Position numbers and translations under genes: made by a program. Below the pieces are notes generated by a model, which did no database searches, had not been told where the DNA came from, and saw only the letters and a program-made list of their open reading frames with translations. This document shows, in pieces, positions 1 to 5,322 of a stretch of 10,183 nt of DNA. Each line of letters begins with the position of its first letter. The stretch's first letter is position 1. The DNA is taken from positions 1 to 10,183 of the forward strand of contig DIFE01000061.1 of NCBI GenBank assembly GCA_002418985.1, given 5' to 3'. The stretch comes from Deltaproteobacteria bacterium UBA5756 (GTDB lineage: Bacteria > Desulfobacterota > Syntrophorhabdia > Syntrophorhabdales > Syntrophorhabdaceae).

Positions 1-2
1 CC

Positions 3-87
3 GGAATGACGGAGGAAGAAGGGGCCGGAATGACGGAGGAAGATGTTGGAATGACGGAGGAAGGTAGTGGTGGAATGACGGGGGAAG
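3..87. repeat. four phased copies of a 16-base repeat
   Basis: The unit GGAATGACGGAGGAAG occurs at 3-18, 27-42 and 48-63, and with one change (A to G) at 72-87. Start-to-start distances are 24, 21 and 24 bases, all multiples of three. In the plus frame beginning at base 3 the repeats read as Gly-Met-Thr-Glu-Glu units, open to a TGA at 114-116, but the opposite strand is also open. It could be the low-complexity end of an upstream gene or an extragenic repeat. I favour non-coding because composition is extreme and both strands are open. The array may continue left of the window. Confidence 0.75.
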
Positions 88-186
88 AATATAGGGGGCT
101 ATGCGTTAGTTTGTGACTGTCCGGAAAGAGGTTGACCTTTATATTATCTTGGACAGATGTGGGTCCTTTCCCTTAACGAGCATGGT

Positions 187-200
187 GTATAATGGTATAC
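187..200. promoter_or_regulatory. GTATA-N4-TATAC palindrome overlapping a TATAAT box
   Basis: GTATA (187-191) and TATAC (196-200) are perfect inverted arms around ATGG. A consensus TATAAT lies at 188-193, inside the palindrome, just before the ribosome binding site at 203-210. I see no good -35 hexamer 16-18 bases upstream, so promoter activity would need an activator or is weak. A dyad over a -10 box is a typical repressor-site layout, but this is inference. A similar dyad lies at 765-777. Confidence 0.35.
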
Positions 201-216
201 GCAAAGGAGGTTGACC

Positions 217-282
217 ATGCCAGGGTTTGGAACACTTTTTTCAGGGTTGGTACACGACAGGAAATGGAGGAAGAGATCGTAA
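217..282 (+). CDS. tiny ORF, MPGFGT start, possible DUF5320-type remnant
   Basis: This 21-codon ORF has the best ribosome binding site in the left part of the window: AAAGGAGG at 203-210, six bases before the ATG. The product starts MPGFGTLFSGLVHD and ends in a basic tail before TAA at 280-282. I do not recognise it with certainty. An MPGF/MPGG-type start is common in small proteins (DUF5320 type) encoded beside NifX/NifB-like genes, and such a gene follows. The next reading frame carries a coiled-coil-like stretch (about 258-315, EEEIVKLKRKIQRKED), as DUF5320 tails often do. A run of six T at 236-241 is where a one-base shift would join the two. It could be a small protein, a leader peptide, or the front of a gene broken by a frameshift. 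Confidence 0.4.
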   Translation: MPGFGTLFSGLVHDRKWRKRS

Positions 283-317
283 AGCTTAAGCGAAAGATCC
301 AGAGGAAAGAGGATATC

Positions 318-752
318 ATGACAAAAATGTTAAGAACCCTTTGCTTGTTGTTGTTTCTTGGCGCCTTACTTCTGCACCTTCAGCAACACCCGTCAGCTGC
401 GTCAGGCCCAAACACCGATAGCGGGGCACCAGCCGACAGGATCGCCGTTGCGGCGCTCGCAGACAATGTCAGCTCGGATATAAGCCCGGTCGCCGCGAGA
501 GCCCCCTACTATCTCATATTCGAAAAAGACGGCACTTTCCTGAGGGCTGTCAAGAATCCCTTCAGCGGCAGCGACCGTGATTCCAGTTCGGGGGTGGTGG
601 ACCTTGTTCTGAAAGAATCCTGTAGAACCATGATCGCGGGAGAGTTTGGCTATAAGATGCAAAGCCGGTCAAAGGCGCGTGGGATCAAGTATTATGAGCG
701 CAAGGGCAGCGTAAAAGAGACGATACGCACGTTTTCAGAAAGACCGCAGTAA
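318..752 (+). CDS. exported NifX/NifB-type (dinitrogenase FeMo-cofactor) domain protein
   Basis: The 144-residue product starts at ATG 318, chosen because AAAGAGG (306-312) sits five bases upstream and a signal sequence begins there (MTKMLRTLCLLLFLGALLLH). The frame is open back to 192, but earlier starts lack a ribosome binding site. Residues about 41-140 fit the dinitrogenase iron-molybdenum cofactor fold (PF02579): RIAVAALADNVSSDISPVAARAP, then YYLIFEKDGTFLRAVKNPF, a Gly/Val-rich helix, MIAGEFGYKM and a closing GIKYYERKGSVKETI. The family binds Fe-S or FeMo-type clusters in nitrogenase assembly, and many members lie outside nif clusters with unknown roles. Here the domain would act in the periplasm or on the outer face of the inner membrane. 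Cys102, in KESCRTM, is the only cysteine in the domain. Family call is fairly firm; ligand and role are unknown. Confidence 0.78.
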   Translation: MTKMLRTLCLLLFLGALLLHLQQHPSAASGPNTDSGAPADRIAVAALADNVSSDISPVAARAPYYLIFEKDGTFLRAVKNPFSGSDRDSSSGVVDLVLKESCRTMIAGEFGYKMQSRSKARGIKYYERKGSVKETIRTFSERPQ

Positions 753-764
753 AAAAGGCGGCGG

Positions 765-777
765 GTATATGATATAC
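765..777. promoter_or_regulatory. GTATAT-G-ATATAC palindrome before the 64-aa gene
   Basis: GTATAT (765-770) and ATATAC (772-777) form a perfect 13-base dyad around a single G, 53 bases before the ATG at 831. Its core, GTATA-N3-TATAC, nearly repeats the dyad at 187-200. It could be an operator shared with the upstream gene, or an AT-rich promoter element (TATGAT at 768-773). No matching -35 is evident. Confidence 0.3.
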
Positions 778-830
778 ACACGAATTCAGGCATATGGCCA
801 GACTTTGATTTTATCAGCAAGGAGCAAAAG

Positions 831-1025
831 ATGATGGATAACAGGTTCAAAGCTTCGGCTATTCAGACAGGTTTTCATCCTGATGGCTATCGCATAGACA
901 AAACAGCCTCCCCGTTGGATTATTATACAAAATGGGAAATTACGCCGGAAGGCAAATGGATGAACCCGAAACCGGTATGCTTCGATTCACTGCCACAGGA
1001 AGGTTGGTATAAAAAGGAACGTTGA
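831..1025 (+). CDS. hypothetical 64-residue protein
   Basis: ATG at 831 is preceded by AAGGAG (819-824) at six bases, so translation is likely; a second ATG follows at once. The product is soluble, with no signal or membrane segment, and its second half is rich in Trp, Tyr and Pro (DYYTKWEITPEGKWMNPKPV, then CFDSLPQEGWYKKER). It has one cysteine. I do not recognise a family. It lies 78 bases after the NifX-like gene on the same strand and may share its transcript, or use its own promoter near the palindrome at 765-777. Its 3' end is part of the stem that appears to terminate the convergent acyltransferase gene. Confidence 0.6.
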   Translation: MMDNRFKASAIQTGFHPDGYRIDKTASPLDYYTKWEITPEGKWMNPKPVCFDSLPQEGWYKKER

Positions 1026-1084
1026 GCTTAAGGCGAAGGTGAGGGACGCGGGGCGACGCACGCGATCCGGGTAAGCACGTTCCT
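1010..1084 (-). terminator. long foldback terminator of the acyltransferase gene
   Basis: AGGAACGT (1015-1022) pairs perfectly with ACGTTCCT (1077-1084). After a three-base bulge, GCTTA (1026-1030) pairs with TAAGC (1072-1076), leaving a GC-rich loop of 41 bases. Read on the minus strand, the stem begins just after the acyltransferase TAG stop (1083-1085 on plus) and is followed at once by TTTTTATACC. That is terminator-like, though the loop is unusually long. The distal arm lies within the last codons of the convergent 64-residue gene. Confidence 0.45.
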
Positions 1085-2207
1085 ACAGTATTTTGCGAAG
1101 TTGAGTCTTCCGCAGCCCGGCTGTCAGGGTCCAGCTTGCCGCAAGGGCGAAGGCGAGACCGATGAGAAACTTCACGCCCGCGGTGATCGGTTGGTTCAGG
1201 AGAAGGAATTGCGCCCAGAGGACGAACATGTAATGGAAGATATAGATGCCGTAGGCATTGTCCGAAAGACTGTCGCCTGCGGAAATACTGGTCGCGAAGA
1301 ATTTGCGGGCTATGCCGAGGGCGGCAAGGATCGTGAAGGCACAGGAGAAAGAGAAGCTGGCGTTGAGAACGATCTTCGTCATGGCCGCCGATATTCCGGG
1401 GAAAAACGCCGGGCTCAAGGCGTTCGCCAAATAGCCCAGCGCTCCGACGGCAAGCCAGAGGGGCCACAGCTTCAGGTTCTCCCGGGAGAGAGAGCGCTTC
1501 ATATCCCCGGCTCCAAGCGCCAAACCCATTAGAAACCAGACAAAATAGAGCACGGCCCTCGACGGGTGAGGCAGGCCCAGCGGTCCCGCGAGGAGGGCCA
1601 CGTCCGGCAAACCGGCAAAAGACAGGGGAACGGTTGTTGCCAGGGTCGCCAGAGAGAAAACGGTCACAAGAGCGCCGGTCGATCCGGCGGTCCAGGAGAA
1701 CCCCTTCATGACGACGGGCAGAAAACGGAACGCGGCGGCGACGATGACACAGAAGGCAAGCAATACCCAGAGGAACCACAACGGCCCCGGATTCCATGTC
1801 CCACCGGCGAAGAAGCTGGCCAGATAATCTCCGCGGCCGGCAGATGTGCTGAGCAGCCACGACGGGTAGAACGCTATCGGGCTCAGCACAACGGAGAAGA
1901 CCGCAAAGGGCACACCGAGACGCTTAGCCCGGTCCGCAAGGAAGCGGCCTTCGCCTTTGCGCGCGATGGAGGGAGCCACGAAGAGCCCGGAGACAAAGAA
2001 CATGAGGGCCATGAAAAAGAGATCGTTCCAGCTCACAAGGATATCGAGGGGGAGAAACCGTACCGCATCGACGACCGGCATGGGTGATTCCCTGTAATGC
2101 TCCGCGTCAAAAGTACTGAACGTGGTGTAGGCCAACGCGGCATGATGGGCAACCACCGATACCGTCACCAGACTGCGCAAATAATCAATGGACACATCCC
2201 GGCTCAA
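1083..2207 (-). CDS. acyltransferase 3 family membrane protein
   Basis: This 374-residue polytopic protein belongs to the acyltransferase 3 family (PF01757, OafA/NodX/WecH-like), which transfers acetyl or other acyl groups to sugars of surface or cell-wall polymers at the inner membrane. Family marks are the N-terminal SIDYLRSLVTVSVVAHHAAL with the conserved HH at residues 21-22, FFMALMFFVSGLF at 64-76, the Arg-bearing loop DRAKRLGVPF at about 92-101, and GPLWFLWVLLAFCVIVAAAF. About ten hydrophobic segments follow. The start is TTG (2205-2207), since the conserved N-terminus begins there and no ATG fits. The TTG overlaps by four bases the stop of a short leader ORF. It lies 254 bases downstream of a second acyltransferase on the same strand. 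No attached SGNH domain is present, so substrate is unknown. Confidence 0.88.
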   Translation of the reverse strand: MSRDVSIDYLRSLVTVSVVAHHAALAYTTFSTFDAEHYRESPMPVVDAVRFLPLDILVSWNDLFFMALMFFVSGLFVAPSIARKGEGRFLADRAKRLGVPFAVFSVVLSPIAFYPSWLLSTSAGRGDYLASFFAGGTWNPGPLWFLWVLLAFCVIVAAAFRFLPVVMKGFSWTAGSTGALVTVFSLATLATTVPLSFAGLPDVALLAGPLGLPHPSRAVLYFVWFLMGLALGAGDMKRSLSRENLKLWPLWLAVGALGYLANALSPAFFPGISAAMTKIVLNASFSFSCAFTILAALGIARKFFATSISAGDSLSDNAYGIYIFHYMFVLWAQFLLLNQPITAGVKFLIGLAFALAASWTLTAGLRKTQLRKIL

Positions 2208-2245
2208 TCCGACCCCGCCTCGCCAGCCAAAATCCCATCGCGCAT
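2204..2245 (-). CDS. 13-codon leader ORF overlapping the acyltransferase start
   Basis: MRDGILAGEAGSD is preceded by GGAAGG (2253-2258 on plus) at seven bases, a better ribosome binding site than the acyltransferase TTG itself has. Its TGA overlaps the TTG start in the four bases TTGA, the usual geometry for translational coupling. An in-frame ATG at 2263 would extend it by six codons but lacks a ribosome binding site. A TATAAT sequence on the minus strand (2262-2267) would place a transcript start too close for this leader to be used, so both cannot be right. Coding status is inferred from layout only. Confidence 0.35.
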   Translation of the reverse strand: MRDGILAGEAGSD

Positions 2246-2384
2246 CTGTTTGCCTTCCGCCATTATATTTCGGTTTGACACAGTATACAGGGCGAAACAG
2301 CGCGAGGCAAGATAGAAGAGACTATCTCACGCTCGTCCCGCGGCAGACAGCCAATATTGAGTCCGTCAGCCTGAGAAAGATACT

Positions 2385-2407
2385 TGCCGGGTGATGCGGT
2401 GCCGGCA
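2385..2407 (-). terminator. weak hairpin between the two acyltransferase genes
   Basis: TGCCGG (2385-2390) and CCGGCA (2402-2407) form a six-pair stem with an 11-base loop, about 55 bases past the upstream acyltransferase stop on the minus strand. Only a broken T tract (AGTATCTTTCTC) follows, so it would terminate poorly and may just attenuate read-through. The rest of the gap 2208-2461 holds nothing else I can support beyond the leader ORF. Confidence 0.25.
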
Positions 2408-2461
2408 GATCGGAAAGGAGCAGGGCCGCCATAGCTTATTTGGAAAATGTGAACTCAGTGC

Positions 2462-3646
2462 TCAGAGCACTCTCTTTGCGTAGGGGAGTTTTCTGATGAA
2501 ATAATGGCTGATGAGGAAACACAGGGTTGTTCCCACGATGAAGACTGACGTGAACTTTATGAAAGGATGGGCGAGGATCTTGTCCTGCATGAAGCAGGTG
2601 ACGGTGACAATTACGGGAGAGTGGAAGATGAAGACCGCGTACGCATCCTGAGTCATTGGCCCTACCGGGCCCGGCTGGGTGTTGAGGTATGTCCTGAAGA
2701 GATAGACGAGACTGATGGAACTGCCCGCCGCGATGAAGGTGCCCACGCATGTCGCAGCGATGGTTTTCAAGGAGAAGCCGCCCGTCAGGAAGGAGAGGCT
2801 TACGCCGGCGCTCCAGCCCTGAACGATAAAAAAGATATAGATGCAAACGGCCGCGGCGGTGATGACAGTCCATTGCCTGCCGGCGGCGTCCGTAAGCTTG
2901 ACGAGCCATTGGTTCCGGTACGCCAGGATCCCGGCGAAGAAGAAGGCCACGTACTCCGCGTAGTTCCCGAGACGCAGGTGAAAGATCTGCTTTTCCGGCG
3001 GGAGGTAGAGGCGCACGACGAATGTGAAGGCGGCGAGGACGATGATGCAGATGACGATCGCGCCGTTGCCAGGAAAGGGCAGGCCTTCGCGCTCTTTCCG
3101 CCGGCCGGAACCGGTAATGACCCTCCACAATGCGTAGGCGAGGGAGAAGACGAGAAGCACCTCGAGGAACCATGCGGGACCGGGCGCCGCGTTCTTCATG
3201 AATAGGATGTTTTCGAGATACGAGTATTGTGGCGAAAGAGTGTCCCATTTCAGGAGGTACACCATGGTGGGGCGGATAAGGAGCGCGAATATGGCGAGCG
3301 GTACGCCGATGCGAATGAAACGGTCCTTGATGAAAGACCGCGTGCCTTTCCGGTCGAGGGAGCCGGGCGTGAAATACCCCGAGATGAGAAAGAAACACGC
3401 CAGAACCCAGGTTCTGCCCACACTCATGAGGACGTTGAGAACGAGATTGGTGAAAGGATCATGAAGATACTGGTAAAAGTACCAGCCGTGGTCGGCTGCG
3501 TAGGTGAGGCAGACATGGTGGAGAATCACGAGGAATGTGAAGGAGAGCCTCAGGTTGTCGAGATAAAACATCCGTTGCGCGGCCTCTGTCGCCACAGACC
3601 GGACGGATCGGGTTTTTTCTTGTCTCACTTGCATATATGGGGTCAC
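2462..3646 (-). CDS. acyltransferase 3 family membrane protein (second copy)
   Basis: A 394-residue polytopic protein of the acyltransferase 3 family (PF01757), distantly related to its downstream neighbour and not a recent duplicate. Marks are FYLDNLRLSFTFLVILHHV with HH at residues 43-44, CFFLISGYFTPGSL at about 84-97, the basic loop KDRFIRIGVPL at 107-117, and GPAWFLEVLLVFSLAYALW at 156-174. It likely O-acylates an envelope glycan; no motif names the substrate. The start is GTG 3646 if the coupled leader ORF is real. ATG 3634 is in frame four codons later, and Met26, just before the conserved core, is a third option. None has a strong ribosome binding site of its own, which fits coupling. 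A SerGly/ArgLys-rich cytoplasmic loop lies near residues 178-190. Confidence 0.87.
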   Translation of the reverse strand: MTPYMQVRQEKTRSVRSVATEAAQRMFYLDNLRLSFTFLVILHHVCLTYAADHGWYFYQYLHDPFTNLVLNVLMSVGRTWVLACFFLISGYFTPGSLDRKGTRSFIKDRFIRIGVPLAIFALLIRPTMVYLLKWDTLSPQYSYLENILFMKNAAPGPAWFLEVLLVFSLAYALWRVITGSGRRKEREGLPFPGNGAIVICIIVLAAFTFVVRLYLPPEKQIFHLRLGNYAEYVAFFFAGILAYRNQWLVKLTDAAGRQWTVITAAAVCIYIFFIVQGWSAGVSLSFLTGGFSLKTIAATCVGTFIAAGSSISLVYLFRTYLNTQPGPVGPMTQDAYAVFIFHSPVIVTVTCFMQDKILAHPFIKFTSVFIVGTTLCFLISHYFIRKLPYAKRVL

Positions 3647-3681
3647 TCATTGTGACATAACCCGCATCCAAGTTCAACCAT
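3643..3681 (-). CDS. 12-codon leader ORF with a CGLCH motif
   Basis: MVELGCGLCHNE ends in a TGA that overlaps the GTG start of the acyltransferase in the four bases GTGA. A Shine-Dalgarno-like AAGGGTGAGG lies about nine bases before its ATG, whereas the acyltransferase GTG has none. The layout suggests translational coupling. The peptide contains Cys-Gly-Leu-Cys-His, formally a heme c attachment motif, but it is too short and lacks an export signal, so that is probably chance. Coding status is unproven. Confidence 0.35.
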   Translation of the reverse strand: MVELGCGLCHNE

Positions 3682-3940
3682 ACTCTTATGCCTCACCCTT
3701 CTTACACAACGCGGGCATGTATTATCGGGAGATGCATTTCGATATGGCGAGAAAGATAAGGTATATCTTCAAGACTCCCTTTTCCTTCCTCTTTCGGTGT
3801 AGTTGACTGCGGTCCTCTGTGAATGGTTCGAGCAGATGGGGGTTTTTCTTTGCACAGATCAAGACGTATGTCCGCTGTCATGACCCATACAGGGTGAACA
3901 GGAATGCGAATATTCCCTGCCGGCGCTCGGTCTGCACGGC
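3682..3940. other. intergenic region between acyltransferase and lipoprotein genes
   Basis: About 260 bases without a supportable gene on either strand. It should hold the promoter of the upstream acyltransferase, but I see no convincing -35/-10 pair. Near its right end CAGGAAT (3899-3905) pairs with ATTCCCTG (3912-3919) around a six-base loop with one bulged C. This hairpin lies 22 bases past the lipoprotein stop and could slow or end its transcript, though no T tract follows on the minus strand. Confidence 0.4.
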
Positions 3941-4345
3941 TTAAGGGCAGGCTTCTCTTGCCTTGCCGGACATGAGTATTTCCCACGCCGTCAGGATATT
4001 TTCGTTGTTCTCAACATGGGATTGCACCCGCAAGACCGCCTTGGTCCCCGGTGATGCAGGCGAAAGCTGTATCGTTCCCAAAAACCGGTTTGCTTTCCCT
4101 GCGGTATCCCCGGTGTAAACGTTACAAGAGACCGTTCCGTCCTTTTCGGGGGGCTTGCAGTCCGGGACGCCGATATTTGCGAAGTCGCAATACCTGAAGC
4201 CCTGCCTCAGATTCGCGTATGTCTGGGTCACGGGCAGGCTTGTGGATACATGTTTTGTGAGAAAGGCGGTATCTTTGGGTTTTCCCGGCAGGATAGAGCA
4301 CCCGGCAAGCGTGATGATGAGGACCAGCAGCAACGATGTTTTCAC
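3941..4345 (-). CDS. small cysteine-containing lipoprotein, unknown function
   Basis: The product is a 134-residue lipoprotein. Start is GTG 4345, with AAAGGGG five bases upstream and a classical signal beginning there: MKTSLLLVLIITLAGC. The frame is open upstream to 4399, but that N-terminus would bury the signal. The lipobox LAGC puts the acylated cysteine at residue 16, followed by Ser, which favours outer-membrane sorting. The mature part has Cys53, 63, 74 and 133, an even set that could form two disulfides. Conserved-looking blocks are ANLRQGFRYCDF, VPDCKPPEKDGTVSCNVYTG and GTKAVLRVQSHVENN. These resemble an unnamed family of proteobacterial lipoproteins, but I cannot name a function. 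A five-pair hairpin (4361-4375) lies just before its ribosome binding site. Confidence 0.72.
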   Translation of the reverse strand: MKTSLLLVLIITLAGCSILPGKPKDTAFLTKHVSTSLPVTQTYANLRQGFRYCDFANIGVPDCKPPEKDGTVSCNVYTGDTAGKANRFLGTIQLSPASPGTKAVLRVQSHVENNENILTAWEILMSGKAREACP

Positions 4346-4360
4346 AGTTACCCCTTTACT

Positions 4361-4375
4361 GGCCTGTACAAGGCC
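4361..4375 (-). promoter_or_regulatory. small hairpin just before the lipoprotein ribosome binding site
   Basis: GGCCT (4361-4365) and AGGCC (4371-4375) pair around GTACA. On the minus strand this stem ends about seven bases before the AAAGGGG site of the GTG-started lipoprotein, so it would sit in the 5' leader. Five pairs is modest, and chance is a fair alternative. Confidence 0.25.
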
Positions 4376-4530
4376 ACGTGCCCGTTCTATGCGGCCCATC
4401 TTTTGCCTCGATTTCTCAGTTGTTGGCGTAACAGCTCCATCTATACATACATTTCTATCACAGCGGAACGTTTAGTCCAACACCATAGTGCGGACAAAGG
4501 CGGAATTCTCATTATTGTGGTCTGCGTGGC

Positions 4531-5055
4531 CTATTCTATCCCGCAGTCGATGATGAGCTGGTTGCGCTGGAAGCTGTACTGGAGATCGACCTTACATCCG
4601 TCGAACTCCAGGTCGCTACGAAGATCTTCAATGAAGGCGCCCGCGCTCTTTTGGGTCCACCTCTTTCTCTCGGCCTTGTAGACGTACATGGTGTCAAAAT
4701 CGACAAGGCCGTGGACGTCGGCGATATCGACGTCATTGAGGTCTTCTACGCATACGATCGCCTCTATGGGAGCCCCGCCTACGAAGTGAATCTCGATCAT
4801 GTGTGCTTCCGGCACAGTCGTTTGGAGCGACAGGAACCGTTCGACCCGCTCCACGGTCTGTTTCCGTCCGGATCCGTCCATAAGGAGGAACCCGAGGTAC
4901 ATGCGGATGAATTCCAGCTGGTCCTCCAGGAATGTTTTGTTGCCGTAAACGTTTGTGAAAGGCTTGGCCACGCAGCAATCGGCGTGGTATTGCCGGGCCC
5001 ACTTCCCATAAAGATCGTTCACCCGCGGACCCACTGTCTTGAGTATCATCTGCAT
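4531..5055 (-). CDS. unrecognised 174-residue cytoplasmic protein
   Basis: The start is ATG 5055: an excellent AAGGAGG (5061-5067 on plus) lies five bases upstream. The frame runs open to 5193, but those codons hold no better start. The product has no signal peptide or membrane helix. It begins MQMILKTVGPRVNDLYGKWA, has a Cys-Cys pair at 27-28 (HADCCVAKPFTNVYGN), then a hydrophobic helix (LEFIRMYLGFLLM, 48-60) and a mixed alpha/beta second half with acidic runs (CVEDLNDVDIADVHGLVDFD, 102-121). Further cysteines are at 102, 154 and 171. The last third (SDLEFDGCKVDLQYSFQRNQ) reads like beta strands. I recognise no family. It is divergent from marC and sits about 185 bases upstream of the lipoprotein on the same strand. 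Confidence 0.68.
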   Translation of the reverse strand: MQMILKTVGPRVNDLYGKWARQYHADCCVAKPFTNVYGNKTFLEDQLEFIRMYLGFLLMDGSGRKQTVERVERFLSLQTTVPEAHMIEIHFVGGAPIEAIVCVEDLNDVDIADVHGLVDFDTMYVYKAERKRWTQKSAGAFIEDLRSDLEFDGCKVDLQYSFQRNQLIIDCGIE

Positions 5056-5084
5056 AGAATCCTCCTTCTTTGTGGACATGGATA

Positions 5085-5093
5085 ATAATACCA
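5085..5093 (-). promoter_or_regulatory. extended -10 promoter of the 174-aa gene
   Basis: On the minus strand this reads TGGTATTAT, an extended -10 (TG-N-TATTAT). It would start transcription near 5078, giving a leader of about 23 bases that just contains the AAGGAGG site before ATG 5055. A TTGTCA lies upstream but too close to serve as a -35. Geometry fits well; activity is inferred. Confidence 0.38.
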
Positions 5094-5207
5094 GCCGCGG
5101 GTGACAACACCATGTCGTTGCGGCAGGTACAAGCACTATCGAGTTTGGGAATGCATAGCCTCGTGAGACAGCGGCGGGCGTTGCCAAAAGCATTTCAGTG
5201 GAGTATC

Positions 5208-5245
5208 ATTGTGATAATAGGACCGGGGAGTGGCCTGATCACAAT
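5208..5245. promoter_or_regulatory. compact hairpin in the divergent unknown-gene/marC region
   Basis: ATTGTGAT (5208-5215) and ATCACAAT (5238-5245) are perfect inverted arms. Inside them AGG-a-CC (5219-5224) pairs with GGCCT (5232-5236) with one bulged A, closing a GGGGAGT loop. The whole 38-base element folds almost end to end. It lies 77 bases before the marC ATG and 150 bases before the divergent start. TGTGATAAT at 5210-5218 within the left arm is also a fair extended -10 for marC. No T tract follows on either side, so an operator or an mRNA leader structure is likelier than a terminator. The arms recall CRP half-sites (TGTGA/TCACA), but their spacing is far too wide. Confidence 0.5.
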
Positions 5246-5322
5246 CGGACGGGGTTAACGGCACTGACAGGCATGCCTATCGAATCAGGGGCCGGCGACC
5301 CTAGTGCGGAAAGGTATTCGTA

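Noticed and set aside
129..216. Repeated AGGTTGACC at 129-137 and 208-216 as paired operator
   Set aside because: The second copy is partly the ribosome binding site context, and nine bases twice is weak evidence.
940..1860. Long minus-strand ORF of 306 codons overlapping the acyltransferase
   Set aside because: It lies in another frame of a gene with clear family motifs; its Arg/Pro-rich composition is typical of a GC-rich shadow frame.
1566..2087. Plus-strand ORF opposite the first acyltransferase (and similar ones at 1101-1532 and 2567-3205)
   Set aside because: Charged, repetitive products without ribosome binding sites, antisense to well-supported membrane proteins.
2436..3398. Minus-strand ORF of 320 codons overlapping the second acyltransferase
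   Set aside because: Shadow frame: His/Arg/Pro-rich product with no family features, while the overlapping frame has the HH and FFLISG motifs.
3702..3986. Minus-strand ORF of 94 codons between lipoprotein and acyltransferase
   Set aside because: Starts inside the lipoprotein gene, has no ribosome binding site and no recognisable content.
5208..5245. CRP-type operator (TGTGA...TCACA)
   Set aside because: The half-sites are separated by more than 20 bases, not the 6 needed; the element is better described as a hairpin.
5070..5258. Plus-strand ORF of 62 codons in the marC upstream region
   Set aside because: No ribosome binding site at TTG 5070 or ATG 5112, and it spans the hairpin and the opposing promoter; better explained as regulatory DNA.
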